From an uncultured Eubacteriales bacterium (GTDB taxonomy: Bacteria > Bacillota > Clostridia > Peptostreptococcales > Anaerovoracaceae), in assembly GCA_902798745.1 (NCBI GenBank), contig CADBXM010000002.1, forward strand, positions 62,001 to 126,000: DNA of 64,000 nt. Direction: 5' to 3'. How positions within the stretch are numbered: the first letter of the stretch is position 1; each line of letters starts with the position of its first letter. The translations under genes and the position numbers were made by a program. Below the pieces are notes generated by a model. That model worked only from the letters and a program-made list of their open reading frames with translations. It was not told the origin of the DNA and ran no database searches. This document shows positions 34,646 through 42,272 of the stretch, piece after piece.

Positions 34646-36166
34646 CTAAAAAACAGAGTCAGCGATCTCTGCCGGTTTCTCAGAGCAGATCAGCTCGTAC
34701 ATCTTCTGTATATCTTTGTAAATATTTCTGTTGTCATGAAGCGCAGGCACCGCTTCGCGCACTGCGTCATACATCTTCTGTGTTGCCTTTCCGAGCCTTA
34801 CATATCCGCCTTCTCTGAGGTCGACCGCCTGCGCCGCGTACATAGCTTCCATGCCTACCATATAGCGCATATTGTCCACTATCTTTCTGCACTTTGAAAC
34901 GACAAGCGGCAGATTGCTCGCGTGGTCTTCGATCGAGCCTTGCATAGGATAGAAATCGATCGATGACGGATTGATAAGATATCTTGTCTCCGCTTCAAGG
35001 GCGGAACTGGTCACCTGTACCTCCTCATAGCCGTGAGAGCTTTTGTCATACGGTTCGAGGAATCTCGGGAGCCCCGTAAAAGCAGGATCGCCGAGCCTTA
35101 TCATGCGGAAGTAAACTGTACGTGACAGATGCCCGAGAGCGATCGCCAGCATCTCCACTCCCAAAGCGAGAGTCGGCGTCTCGAAGTTCGAACAAACGAA
35201 AGTATCTTCCTTATCCTGCAAAATGCAAGGATTGTCGGACGGCGAATTGATCTGTATCGACAGATATTTCTTTACGAATTCAAGAGCGTCGGTCACGGCA
35301 CCGGTCACAGCGAACCCACCACGGAAAGTCAGTGGATCCTGCAATGCGTGATCCGGTCTGTCCTCGTCATGAAGATAGCTTCCCTCGAGGAACGCTCTGC
35401 ACCTTCGCGCGCATTCTATCTGCCCCGGCAGTCCGCGAAGATCGTTAACATCCTCGCGCATGGCCTCTATATTTCCGTTCAAGCCCTCATATGCCAGGCA
35501 ATATACAAGATCTGACATTTTCAGAAGCTGCTCTGTCTCATGCACCAGCACTGCAGCGGTGCCTTCGCCCTGTCCATTCGAAAGCATGATCGTGTGCACG
35601 TCCTTGAGCCTTAGCTGGAGTGGTGTCAGCCCTTCCTTTTCCATAGCCTCTTTTGCCGGAACGACGTTGCCTTTATAGCGCACTTCTCCCTCACCTATGA
35701 ATGCAAGTCCAAGATGAGTGATAGTCGTTATATCATCTTCACCTACCGAGCCTCTGGACGGTATAAGTGGTGTGATGCCCGCGTTCAGGAAATCCCTGTA
35801 CGAGCAAGCGAGTTCGTCCGTAGCGCACGACGCTCCTATCAGCATGTTGTTAAGGCGGATCACCATCATCGCGCGAACTTCTTCATCGCTGTTGTAAGGA
35901 GGTAGCCCAAGCGCATGCGTGCGAAGCATCGTCATGTTTTCAAGATCGATCGCGTCATCATCGACAACGACATCTTTATTTTGCCCGACTCCGCGGTTGA
36001 AGCCGTAGATAGGCTTGCCACCGTCAGCCAGTTTCTGCATTATCTCACGACCTTTAGCCAGACGTTCGAAGGCATCATCGGATATCTCCACTTTGCGGCC
36101 TTTAAATGCCACATCCCACACGTCCTCAAGCTTAAGGTCTTTGCCATTAAGTACGAGTGTCTTCAT
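34646..36166 (-). CDS. Histidine/aromatic amino acid ammonia-lyase family protein lacking the MIO triad
   Basis: A 506-residue protein that aligns with HutH over its length: YGFNRGVG at 54-61, MLRTHALG, RLNNMLIGAS, then GSVG at 139-142. Normal HutH continues with Ala-Ser-Gly, which cyclises to the electrophilic MIO cofactor; here it is Glu143-Asp144-Asp145. The usual QDxYSxR motif reads QDPLTFR at 276-282, so the catalytic tyrosine is leucine. EDHAS near the C-terminus is kept. Ordinary ammonia elimination through MIO therefore looks impossible. The ATG at 36166 is preceded by GGGAGG; the frame runs 13 codons further. It sits between a PutP-type transporter gene and the dehydrogenase-like gene. 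HutU, HutI and HutG are absent. Confidence 0.8.
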   Translation of the reverse strand: MKTLVLNGKDLKLEDVWDVAFKGRKVEISDDAFERLAKGREIMQKLADGGKPIYGFNRGVGQNKDVVVDDDAIDLENMTMLRTHALGLPPYNSDEEVRAMMVIRLNNMLIGASCATDELACSYRDFLNAGITPLIPSRGSVGEDDITTITHLGLAFIGEGEVRYKGNVVPAKEAMEKEGLTPLQLRLKDVHTIMLSNGQGEGTAAVLVHETEQLLKMSDLVYCLAYEGLNGNIEAMREDVNDLRGLPGQIECARRCRAFLEGSYLHDEDRPDHALQDPLTFRGGFAVTGAVTDALEFVKKYLSIQINSPSDNPCILQDKEDTFVCSNFETPTLALGVEMLAIALGHLSRTVYFRMIRLGDPAFTGLPRFLEPYDKSSHGYEEVQVTSSALEAETRYLINPSSIDFYPMQGSIEDHASNLPLVVSKCRKIVDNMRYMVGMEAMYAAQAVDLREGGYVRLGKATQKMYDAVREAVPALHDNRNIYKDIQKMYELICSEKPAEIADSVF

Positions 36167-36179
36167 AAGCACCTCCCAG

Positions 36180-36197
36180 GCACTTTTGCTCAAGTGC
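36180..36197. promoter_or_regulatory. Inverted repeat before the ammonia-lyase-like gene
   Basis: GCACTT and AAGTGC, 6 bases apart, lie just upstream of the GGGAGG ribosome site. TATACT upstream on the minus strand could be the -10 element. The repeat may be an operator or a leader hairpin. Confidence 0.3.
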
Positions 36198-36237
36198 ATA
36201 TACATTATTAGTATAGCATAGCTGCGCTGAGCGGGAT

Positions 36238-36272
36238 GAAAAAATCGCTCGTTCCTCTAAGGAACGAGCGAT
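36238..36272 (-). terminator. Rho-independent terminator of the PutP-type gene
   Basis: A 12-bp perfect stem (ATCGCTCGTTCC at 36244-36255 with 36261-36272) and loop TCTAA. On the minus strand it runs into a T-tract. It lies 28 bases after the stop and separates the transporter from the ammonia-lyase-like gene. Confidence 0.93.
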
Positions 36273-36299
36273 AGTTTTTCAGATAGATAGCGACTATCG

Positions 36300-37814
36300 T
36301 TAGCCGATCTGTGCGTCTCTTTCTCTTGATTTGTCAAATACAGCGATCTCCTTATCAAGAGTAGGAGTTACCTTGGCTACGATGACAGCAGCTATCATAG
36401 CGCAAATGAATCCAGGAAGAAGTTCATAAATGCCTGTCGCTGCGGTAAGGCCACCAAAGAGCCAGCCGAGGTCAACCACAAACCCCGTGATGATACCTGC
36501 AACAGCGCCCTTGTAGTTGAACTCTCTCCAGAAGAGCGACAGTATGATAACAGCACCGAACGATGAGCCGAACGCGCCCCAAGCGTTTTCGACCAGGTTC
36601 ATGATAGCCTGAGCTCCCGAGCCTTTCGAGGACGCGATCAGGTATGCGATCACAGCGATCACAACTACTACGATACGGCCTACCAGTACAGCTTCCTTCT
36701 CGCTTACGTTCTTCTTGAAGAGAGCATAAAGGTCAGCTGTGAATGAACTGGATGCCACGAGCAGCTGGGAATCAGCAGTCGATACAGAAGCGGCGATGAT
36801 GGCTGCCAGCAGCAGACCGGTTATAGCCGGTGGGAAGAACTCCCTTGCCATGGTTATGAACACCAGCTTCTGAAGTCCCTGTGGAAGGAGTTCGTCTGCA
36901 ACGAGCATTCTGCCGAAGTATGCGACCAGCACTGCTGAAAGCAGAGATATGAACACCCATACTATAGCGATGGCCGATGATTTCTTTATCTCGGAAGGCT
37001 TCTCTATCGACATGAAACGTACGATGATGTGAGGCATTCCGAAATATCCAAGTCCCCAGGCAAAGCCTGTCAGTATTTCTTGGATGCTTGCATTGAAGAG
37101 TCCACCTCCGAATACACACTGTACTACCTCTCCGTTAGCATCGGTATATTCAAACACCTTGTCGAGAAGCGATGTATCGAGGTTCTGATGAGTAGCAAGC
37201 ACAGTCAGAGGCACCGCCATAAGAGCTATCATCATCAGCATTCCCTGGAAGAAGTCAGTCCAGCACACAGCTGTGAATCCACCGAAGATCGTATAGATAA
37301 CGATCAGCAGAGCAAATATGATCATTGCTGTAGTAGTCGATATCTCCGGGAAGAGAGTTCCGAACACCGTTGTGCCTGCAACAAACGCGGATGCTACGTA
37401 AATAGTGTATGCAAACAGGAAGATAACAGCGCAGATCACCTGCAGCGTCTTCGAGTCCGCAGCGAAACGGTTCGCAAGAAACTGTGGGATAGTGATGGAA
37501 TCATCTGCTTCCTCCGAGAATACTCTCAGCCTTCTCGCGCAGAGTATCCAGTTGAGTGCAGTTCCGACTCCGAGACCGATACCGATCCACATCTGCCCGA
37601 ATCCGAATGCCAGTACAGAACCCGGAAGTCCCATCAAAAGCCATGCAGACATGTCCGATGCCTGAGCGGAAAGAGCTGTGACCCAAGGGCCCATCTTACG
37701 TCCGCCGAGGAAGAAGTCTTCCTGGCTTCTCTGCTTATCCTTGATGTAGAAGTATGCCACGACCCCGACAAGGGCGACAAAATACAATACAAAGGTCAGT
37801 ATTTCAGAATTCAT
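36300..37814 (-). CDS. putP: Sodium/proline symporter-like permease (SSS family)
   Basis: A 504-residue membrane protein with about 13 hydrophobic segments. FFLGGRKMGPWVTALSAQASDMSAWLLMG matches the N-terminal PutP region that holds sodium and proline ligands, and AAIIAASVSTADSQLLVASS carries the conserved sodium-site serine/threonine stretch. The family couples sodium entry to uptake of proline or another small acid. Its neighbour is the MIO-less ammonia-lyase homologue, so the substrate may differ from proline; the name rests on similarity. AGAGGAAAA precedes the ATG. Confidence 0.85.
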   Translation of the reverse strand: MNSEILTFVLYFVALVGVVAYFYIKDKQRSQEDFFLGGRKMGPWVTALSAQASDMSAWLLMGLPGSVLAFGFGQMWIGIGLGVGTALNWILCARRLRVFSEEADDSITIPQFLANRFAADSKTLQVICAVIFLFAYTIYVASAFVAGTTVFGTLFPEISTTTAMIIFALLIVIYTIFGGFTAVCWTDFFQGMLMMIALMAVPLTVLATHQNLDTSLLDKVFEYTDANGEVVQCVFGGGLFNASIQEILTGFAWGLGYFGMPHIIVRFMSIEKPSEIKKSSAIAIVWVFISLLSAVLVAYFGRMLVADELLPQGLQKLVFITMAREFFPPAITGLLLAAIIAASVSTADSQLLVASSSFTADLYALFKKNVSEKEAVLVGRIVVVVIAVIAYLIASSKGSGAQAIMNLVENAWGAFGSSFGAVIILSLFWREFNYKGAVAGIITGFVVDLGWLFGGLTAATGIYELLPGFICAMIAAVIVAKVTPTLDKEIAVFDKSRERDAQIG

Positions 37815-37884
37815 GATTTTCCTCTTTAATTAACTTTTTTCTTTTTGATTATTGTTCTTTATACTTTATATATGTAACTTGTTT

Positions 37885-37924
37885 ATTATACCAAAATAAT
37901 TTGCAATTTCCACTTTAATTTGCA
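37885..37924 (-). promoter_or_regulatory. Extended -10 promoter and direct repeats of the PutP-type gene
   Basis: Minus-strand TGGTATAAT gives a perfect -10 (37890-37885) with the TG extension. Two direct copies of the 9-mer TGCAAATTA (37905-37897 and 37924-37916) are 19 bases apart and cover the spacer and -35 positions, suggesting an operator pair. Confidence 0.5.
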
Positions 37925-37987
37925 TAAACGTATAACAAACCACAAACAGAAACATCTCGGAAAACCACGAATACCCTATAGAAGATA

Positions 37988-38015
37988 TTGACAATCCGTC
38001 CATGACGGTGATAAT
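37988..38015 (+). promoter_or_regulatory. Promoter of tRNA-Arg
   Basis: A perfect TTGACA (37988-37993), 16-base spacer and GATAAT (38010-38015). The tRNA 5' end lies 33 bases further on. Confidence 0.75.
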
Positions 38016-38047
38016 ATCTATAAGTCGCGGCGAGCGGCAAGTCAAAT

Positions 38048-38124
38048 GCGCTCTTAGCTCAGCTGGATAGAGTGTCTGACTACGAATCAGAAGGTCGGGG
38101 GTTCGAATCCCTCAGGGCGCACCA
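38048..38124 (+). tRNA. tRNA-Arg (ACG)
   Basis: A 77-base tRNA with CCA encoded. The acceptor stem pairs GCGCTCT with AGGGCGC. The D arm begins TAGCTCAG, and the anticodon stem is TCTGA/TCAGA around loop CTACGAA. The anticodon ACG at 38082-38084 reads CGN arginine codons after A34 deamination. The T arm is GGGGGTTCGAATCCC-like. A terminator follows immediately. Confidence 0.97.
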
Positions 38125-38130
38125 CGGAAA

Positions 38131-38158
38131 AGAGATACCCTTTTGGGTATCTCTTTTT
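38131..38158 (+). terminator. Terminator of tRNA-Arg
   Basis: A 10-bp perfect stem AGAGATACCC (38131-38140) with 38145-38154, loop TTTT, and a following T-run. Confidence 0.93.
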
Positions 38159-38182
38159 CGTTGATGTATCTTTTATGGATGA

Positions 38183-38303
38183 GAACCCCCGACCGTCATT
38201 CCAAGGGGTTCGGATCCGGGTATATGATTTATCCATACCCGGAAAACCGCAGTCAAGGACGCCTAAGGCGCCGATGCAATCGGTCGAAGATCCTTGACGG
38301 CGG
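38183..38303. ncRNA. Array of three stable hairpins beside tRNA-Arg, possible structured RNA
   Basis: No gene is seen, but three foldable units lie end to end. The first is GAACCCC (38183-38189) with 38205-38211. The second is TCCGGGTAT (38215-38223) with 38235-38243. The third is a three-way junction: GTCAAGGA (38252-38259) pairs with TCCTTGAC (38291-38298), extended by CCGC/GCGG across one mismatch, enclosing CGCC-TAA-GGCG (38260-38270) and CCGAT-GCA-ATCGG (38271-38283). Positions 38183-38194 are an exact reverse complement of tRNA bases 38093-38104. The strand and role are unknown, and it could be a relic rather than a transcript. Confidence 0.4.
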
Positions 38304-38307
38304 GATT

Positions 38308-38323
38308 ATCCCTCAGGGCGCAC
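38308..38323 (+). repeat. 16-bp direct copy of the tRNA-Arg 3' end
   Basis: ATCCCTCAGGGCGCAC is identical to 38107-38122 in the tRNA, 201 bases upstream. Copies of a tRNA 3' end are typical of attachment-site scars, but no integrase is nearby. It could also be the tail of a decayed tRNA duplicate. The dinB stop codon begins 9 bases further on. Confidence 0.6.
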
Positions 38324-38331
38324 TAACGGAA

Positions 38332-39576
38332 CTATTTGTGCTTTCTCATGTACTCCGCTGTTTTATACAGAGTGGTGCCCGTGAATATCTTCTCTAGCTT
38401 TCCTGCAAAATCCAAATGATATCGCTCTCCGAGTTCCGCTAACTTATTGTCAATGATCCGCTGCTTCTCTTCTGCAGATACTTCCATATAATCATCAATG
38501 GATATCTGCCGACCCTCATCTCCGGTCAGATTGTAAATGCCGGCTCCTATCAGGCGAACGGGGCGCTTCTCGATCGTCTCCAGCAACTGTGATGTTTCCT
38601 TCCAAATCTCAGCGGCTGAGTCGCATGAAGGCACCAACTTAGATCTGGTAATGCTCTTCATATCTTTATATGTGATCTTGAGCGTTACGCCTCCGCCGTG
38701 TAGCCCATGCCGGGCAGCTCTTCTCTCCACACCCATCGCAAGAAGGAAAAGCACATCTTCCAGCAGCTGTTGATCTATCACGTCTTCCTGGAATGTCAGT
38801 TCCCTGCTGATCGACTTCGCATCCTCCGGTTTATATGCGACGACTTTGCGATCGTCTATTCCGAGGGCAAGATCGCAGATCAGTCTTCCGTGTTTCCCGA
38901 AATGCTTCAGCACATCGTCTTGTCTCTCTTGTATGTCACGCACAGTGTTTATACCCATGCGTTTCAGCTTTTCAGCGGTTTTAGCGCCTACCGTATAGAG
39001 AGACTGCACATCACGGTCTATCATCAGGTTTACGAAATCCTCAGCTGTCCGTATTTCAAAATAACCATCGGGCTTTTTCTCTTCACTGGCCGTCTTGGCA
39101 GCTGTCTTAGAATATGCGATCCCTACAGAACATGTAAGGCCAAGTTCACTTCGTGTCCTGGACTTTATTTCTTTGGCCATCTCACATGCCCGTTCAAAAG
39201 AGCCGGCGCTATAGGTCACATCCAGATATGCCTCATCCAGAGCCACGGGTTCCATCACCACCGCATAGTCATTCCATATCTTCCGGATCTGATTCGAGGC
39301 TTCCCTGTATTTATCAAAGTTCGGGCGCATATAAATGCCTTGAGGACAGCGCCTGTATGCCTCCTTGATATTCATCGCGGAATGCACGCCGTATTTCCTC
39401 GCCTCATAACTACATGTGGCTACCACCCCTCGCTCATTAGGCATTGCTCCAATGATAAGAGGCTTGCCCTTCAGAGAAGGATCATCCCTTATCTCAACTG
39501 AAGCATAAAAGGCATCCATGTCCACATGGATTATTATCTGTTTCCTCTTCTTTTTCGTACCGGGATCGTTCATCAT
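38332..39576 (-). CDS. dinB: DNA polymerase IV (Y-family)
   Basis: A 414-residue translesion polymerase. The palm motifs are IHVDMDAFYASVE near the N-terminus, CSYEARKYGVHSAM, and LDEAYLDVT with the second catalytic Asp-Glu pair. A helix-hairpin-helix region (TAEKLKRMGINTVRDI) and a little-finger domain follow. It makes error-prone bypass products, usually under DNA damage. I saw no LexA-type box directly upstream. Its 3' end abuts the repeat next to tRNA-Arg. Confidence 0.93.
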   Translation of the reverse strand: MMNDPGTKKKRKQIIIHVDMDAFYASVEIRDDPSLKGKPLIIGAMPNERGVVATCSYEARKYGVHSAMNIKEAYRRCPQGIYMRPNFDKYREASNQIRKIWNDYAVVMEPVALDEAYLDVTYSAGSFERACEMAKEIKSRTRSELGLTCSVGIAYSKTAAKTASEEKKPDGYFEIRTAEDFVNLMIDRDVQSLYTVGAKTAEKLKRMGINTVRDIQERQDDVLKHFGKHGRLICDLALGIDDRKVVAYKPEDAKSISRELTFQEDVIDQQLLEDVLFLLAMGVERRAARHGLHGGGVTLKITYKDMKSITRSKLVPSCDSAAEIWKETSQLLETIEKRPVRLIGAGIYNLTGDEGRQISIDDYMEVSAEEKQRIIDNKLAELGERYHLDFAGKLEKIFTGTTLYKTAEYMRKHK

Positions 39577-39604
39577 CTATTGACGGTTTTTGAAAACAAG
39601 GCTA

Positions 39605-39916
39605 TCAGAACACCATCTGTATAAGAACCATATATACTACAGTCCCTGCCAGTATGCTGAGGATGGCATTGCGCTTCCATATCTGCGCGCCTATAACAAT
39701 TACCGCGGCGATCAGTTCAGGTATCCCAAACGGATAAGCTGTCACGCTTGTATCCTTCAGGCAAAAGACCACCAGCAATCCTATCATCGCAGGCGGAAGC
39801 ACTTTTCCGAGATATGTTATATATTTCGGAGTATTCTTTCTGAATGCTATAAATGGAATAAACCTAAGCAATGCGGTCGTGACCGCCATTGCAGCGACGA
39901 GGATGGCTGGATTCAT
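39605..39916 (-). CDS. azlD: AzlD-type branched-chain amino acid exporter subunit
   Basis: A 103-residue membrane protein with four hydrophobic segments, including FIPFIAFRKN and LPPAMIGLLVVFCLKD, the pattern of the AzlD/YgaH family. AzlD works with AzlC to export branched-chain amino acids or analogues. Its ATG overlaps the azlC stop by 4 bases, as usual for the pair. Confidence 0.87.
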   Translation of the reverse strand: MNPAILVAAMAVTTALLRFIPFIAFRKNTPKYITYLGKVLPPAMIGLLVVFCLKDTSVTAYPFGIPELIAAVIVIGAQIWKRNAILSILAGTVVYMVLIQMVF

Positions 39917-40602
39917 ACCGTTTCACCCTCCTCCCTTTTGCGCAGAAGCGTCAATATCAAAGTAATCAGCAGCATGGCAGGAATAAGGAAGTTTTCACTT
40001 CCAAATACCACCAGACAAAGAAGTGTGCTAAGTAATCCTGTCATTGCCGGGATGTGATCCTTTGTTGTGAGCCACTGCTCGGTAAATGATGCGATAAACA
40101 GAGCAGTCATTGAGAACTCTATCCCCATGGTGGAAAACGGCAGCACTCCGCCGATAATGCTTCCTATAATACTGCCCGTGACCCAGTAGCACTGGTCGAA
40201 CATGGATACCAGGAACCTATAGAGATTTGGGTCTGTCCCTTCAGGCGCCTTGCCGTCACACAGTAGAGTATACGTCTCATCCGTCAAGGCGAATATCATA
40301 TATGGTTTGTATTTGCCGGCATCTTTGTACTTATCCACCATGGATATACTGTAGAACAGATGCCTGGCATTCACCATGATCGTTGTGATGATCGTCGTAA
40401 TAACTGACGCTCCTCCAGTAAGAAGTCCAACTCCAACATATTGCATAGATCCGGCATAAATAAAAAGGCTCATGGACGCAGCCCACAAGACCCCATATCC
40501 GGCATTTCGCAGCAAAATACCGAACCCTATTCCTAATACTATGTATCCTGCCATTACAGGAATGGTTTTATAAAACGCCTGCTTGATTGTTTCCTTTTTC
40601 AT
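39913..40602 (-). CDS. azlC: AzlC-type branched-chain amino acid exporter subunit
   Basis: A 229-residue membrane protein of the AzlC/YgaZ family with GYIVLGIGFGILLRNAGYG, SMSLFIYAGSMQYVGVGLL and NARHLFYSISM, the conserved family blocks. It forms the main channel with AzlD. The gene begins 16 bases before the stop of cbiO, so the export pair may be co-transcribed with the ECF transporter genes. Confidence 0.9.
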   Translation of the reverse strand: MKKETIKQAFYKTIPVMAGYIVLGIGFGILLRNAGYGVLWAASMSLFIYAGSMQYVGVGLLTGGASVITTIITTIMVNARHLFYSISMVDKYKDAGKYKPYMIFALTDETYTLLCDGKAPEGTDPNLYRFLVSMFDQCYWVTGSIIGSIIGGVLPFSTMGIEFSMTALFIASFTEQWLTTKDHIPAMTGLLSTLLCLVVFGSENFLIPAMLLITLILTLLRKREEGETV

Positions 40603-40618
40603 TCATCGCACGTGATCA

Positions 40619-41341
40619 TTATCCGTTGCGTGACAGACTGAGCGGAAGCTCCATGTGATTGGCCTCAAGAAGCTCCTTATCGGAAAGTATGTCCTCTGCC
40701 TTTCCGTCAGCAACTATCGATCCTTTTGAAATCAGTATAACACGACTGCAGGTGTCCATTATCATATCTAAATCGTGTGATGTGATTATCTTTGTCTGGC
40801 TGAGTTCCTTTATCGTATTGATCACGATGCGTCTGTTATATGGATCCAGAGCCGAAGTAGGCTCATCCATCAGGATCGCCTCTGGCTCCATCGCCAGCAC
40901 AGTCGCGATCGCCGCCATACGTTTCTCTCCACCCGAGATCTTATGATTGTATTTGTGCTTAAGATGCTGAAGGTCAAGACGATCAAGGATCTCATCCACC
41001 CTTTTGTCTGCCTCCTCCCTGCTCACCATATAATTGAGCGGTCCGAACATCATGTCTTCGTACACAGTAGGCATGAACATCTGATTATCTGAATTCTGCA
41101 GCACAAACCCCAGCTTGTGCCTTATCGTGCTGAGGTTGTCCCTGTTTACCTCTGTTTCATCTACGAGTATCCTGCCCTCGCCCTGCACCAAGCCGAGCAA
41201 CAGCTTCATGATCGTGGACTTGCCCGCACCGTTGGCGCCTATAAGTCCCACTGCTTCGCCGTCTTCTATTCTAAAAGACATGTCCCTTATAACAGGTTCT
41301 CCGCTTTCATATGCAAAACTGACATTTTCAAATGCTATCAT
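40619..41341 (-). CDS. cbiO: Cobalt/nickel ECF transporter, ATPase subunit
   Basis: A 240-residue ABC ATPase. Walker A is GANGAGKST at about residues 36-44, the Q-loop FVLQNSDNQMF follows, the signature is ISGGEKRM, Walker B is AILMDEPTSALD, and the switch histidine is in ITSHDLDM. The DNQMF motif is characteristic of energy-coupling-factor ATPases. It ends the cbiM-cbiQ-cbiO set and powers metal uptake. The gene follows cbiQ by 6 bases. Confidence 0.92.
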   Translation of the reverse strand: MIAFENVSFAYESGEPVIRDMSFRIEDGEAVGLIGANGAGKSTIMKLLLGLVQGEGRILVDETEVNRDNLSTIRHKLGFVLQNSDNQMFMPTVYEDMMFGPLNYMVSREEADKRVDEILDRLDLQHLKHKYNHKISGGEKRMAAIATVLAMEPEAILMDEPTSALDPYNRRIVINTIKELSQTKIITSHDLDMIMDTCSRVILISKGSIVADGKAEDILSDKELLEANHMELPLSLSRNG

Positions 41342-41347
41342 CTATAT

Positions 41348-42151
41348 TTACCTCACAAGGAACATGCCCATAAGCTCGGACACGTTCACGTATTTTACAA
41401 TGGCGAAAAAGGCTATCGACAGAATCAGAAAAACTGCGTCACTGAATTTAAAAGGTTTGATCGGCGCGTAGTGGAAATGCTGATGATAACCCCTCAGCAG
41501 CATGCTCGAGTAGAGTTCCTGCGCTCTGTCCATGCTCCTCAGAAGAAGCTGCCCCAGGAACGAACCCCAGGCCGAAACATGTATGCCTTTCTGCCCTGGC
41601 GCTCTCAAATGGTAGGCGTCTGTCATCACAGCAAGCTCTTCAGTCATGACCCCGACATAGCGATACGTAAGCAGGAGCAATGTAACCAGCATTGCCGGGA
41701 AGTGTACCCTGCGTAATGCAGCGCAAATGTTGTCGAACGGAGTAGTGGCAACCAGCAGGAATGATGCCATCAAGCAAAGCACACCTTTCAGCATCAAGGT
41801 CAGCATGCTTATGACACCTCCGGATACACCTATGTTTCCGATGTGCAGCATTATCTCTCTATCAAAAATCGGATTGAAAAGGCCGACTGCCATCACGAGC
41901 GGAAGCACTATCCTTAGTTTGTAGAAACATGTCCTGACAGGTATGCCGCTCATCTGGTACATGAAAACAGGCCAGAGCAGCATCGGTATGAGTCCGCTCA
42001 GGTCGTATTTGTTGAATGACATCACAACCAGTATGTAGATCACTGTGCACAAGAGTTTGGCCCCGGCATTCATCGCGTGGACAGGAGATTCCTGAACAGC
42101 GAGTTCGTCCATATGACCAAGCTCGTTGAGCGCCTTTTCCATTTTGTTCAT
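41348..42151 (-). CDS. cbiQ: Cobalt/nickel ECF transporter, transmembrane coupling protein
   Basis: A 267-residue T component with five or six hydrophobic segments. The cytoplasmic coupling motifs are visible: DAYHLRAPGQKG-like and SMDRAQELYSSMLLRGY, the Ala-Arg-Gly type signature that contacts CbiO. I chose the ATG at 42151 (MNKMEKAL), where AAAGG precedes it. The longer frame would start inside the terminator after cbiM. That terminator would reduce read-through from cbiM, so this gene might have its own weak promoter. Confidence 0.87.
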   Translation of the reverse strand: MNKMEKALNELGHMDELAVQESPVHAMNAGAKLLCTVIYILVVMSFNKYDLSGLIPMLLWPVFMYQMSGIPVRTCFYKLRIVLPLVMAVGLFNPIFDREIMLHIGNIGVSGGVISMLTLMLKGVLCLMASFLLVATTPFDNICAALRRVHFPAMLVTLLLLTYRYVGVMTEELAVMTDAYHLRAPGQKGIHVSAWGSFLGQLLLRSMDRAQELYSSMLLRGYHQHFHYAPIKPFKFSDAVFLILSIAFFAIVKYVNVSELMGMFLVR

Positions 42152-42230
42152 ACTATGGCCTTTCGATATAGCCCCGCCATATGTCAGTCCGATCCAGAAC
42201 GACGGGACGCTACCTTCGTATAATAACATA

Positions 42231-42256
42231 AAACAGGGGCGTCAGCGACGCCCCTG
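42231..42256 (-). terminator. Terminator between cbiM and cbiQ
   Basis: A 10-bp perfect GC-rich stem (CAGGGGCGTC at 42234-42243 with 42247-42256), loop AGC. On the minus strand TTTTATG follows. Its place inside a transporter operon suggests that only part of the cbiM transcript continues. Confidence 0.85.
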
Positions 42257-42272
42257 AGAAATCACTTTAGTG

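Noticed and set aside
34646..36166. Annotation as ordinary histidine ammonia-lyase of a hut operon
   Set aside because: The MIO triad and catalytic tyrosine are missing, and hutU, hutI and hutG are absent nearby.
38161..38331. Second tRNA gene after tRNA-Arg
   Set aside because: A T-arm-like GGGGTTCGGATCC and a copied 3' end occur, but no acceptor, D or anticodon arm can be assembled.
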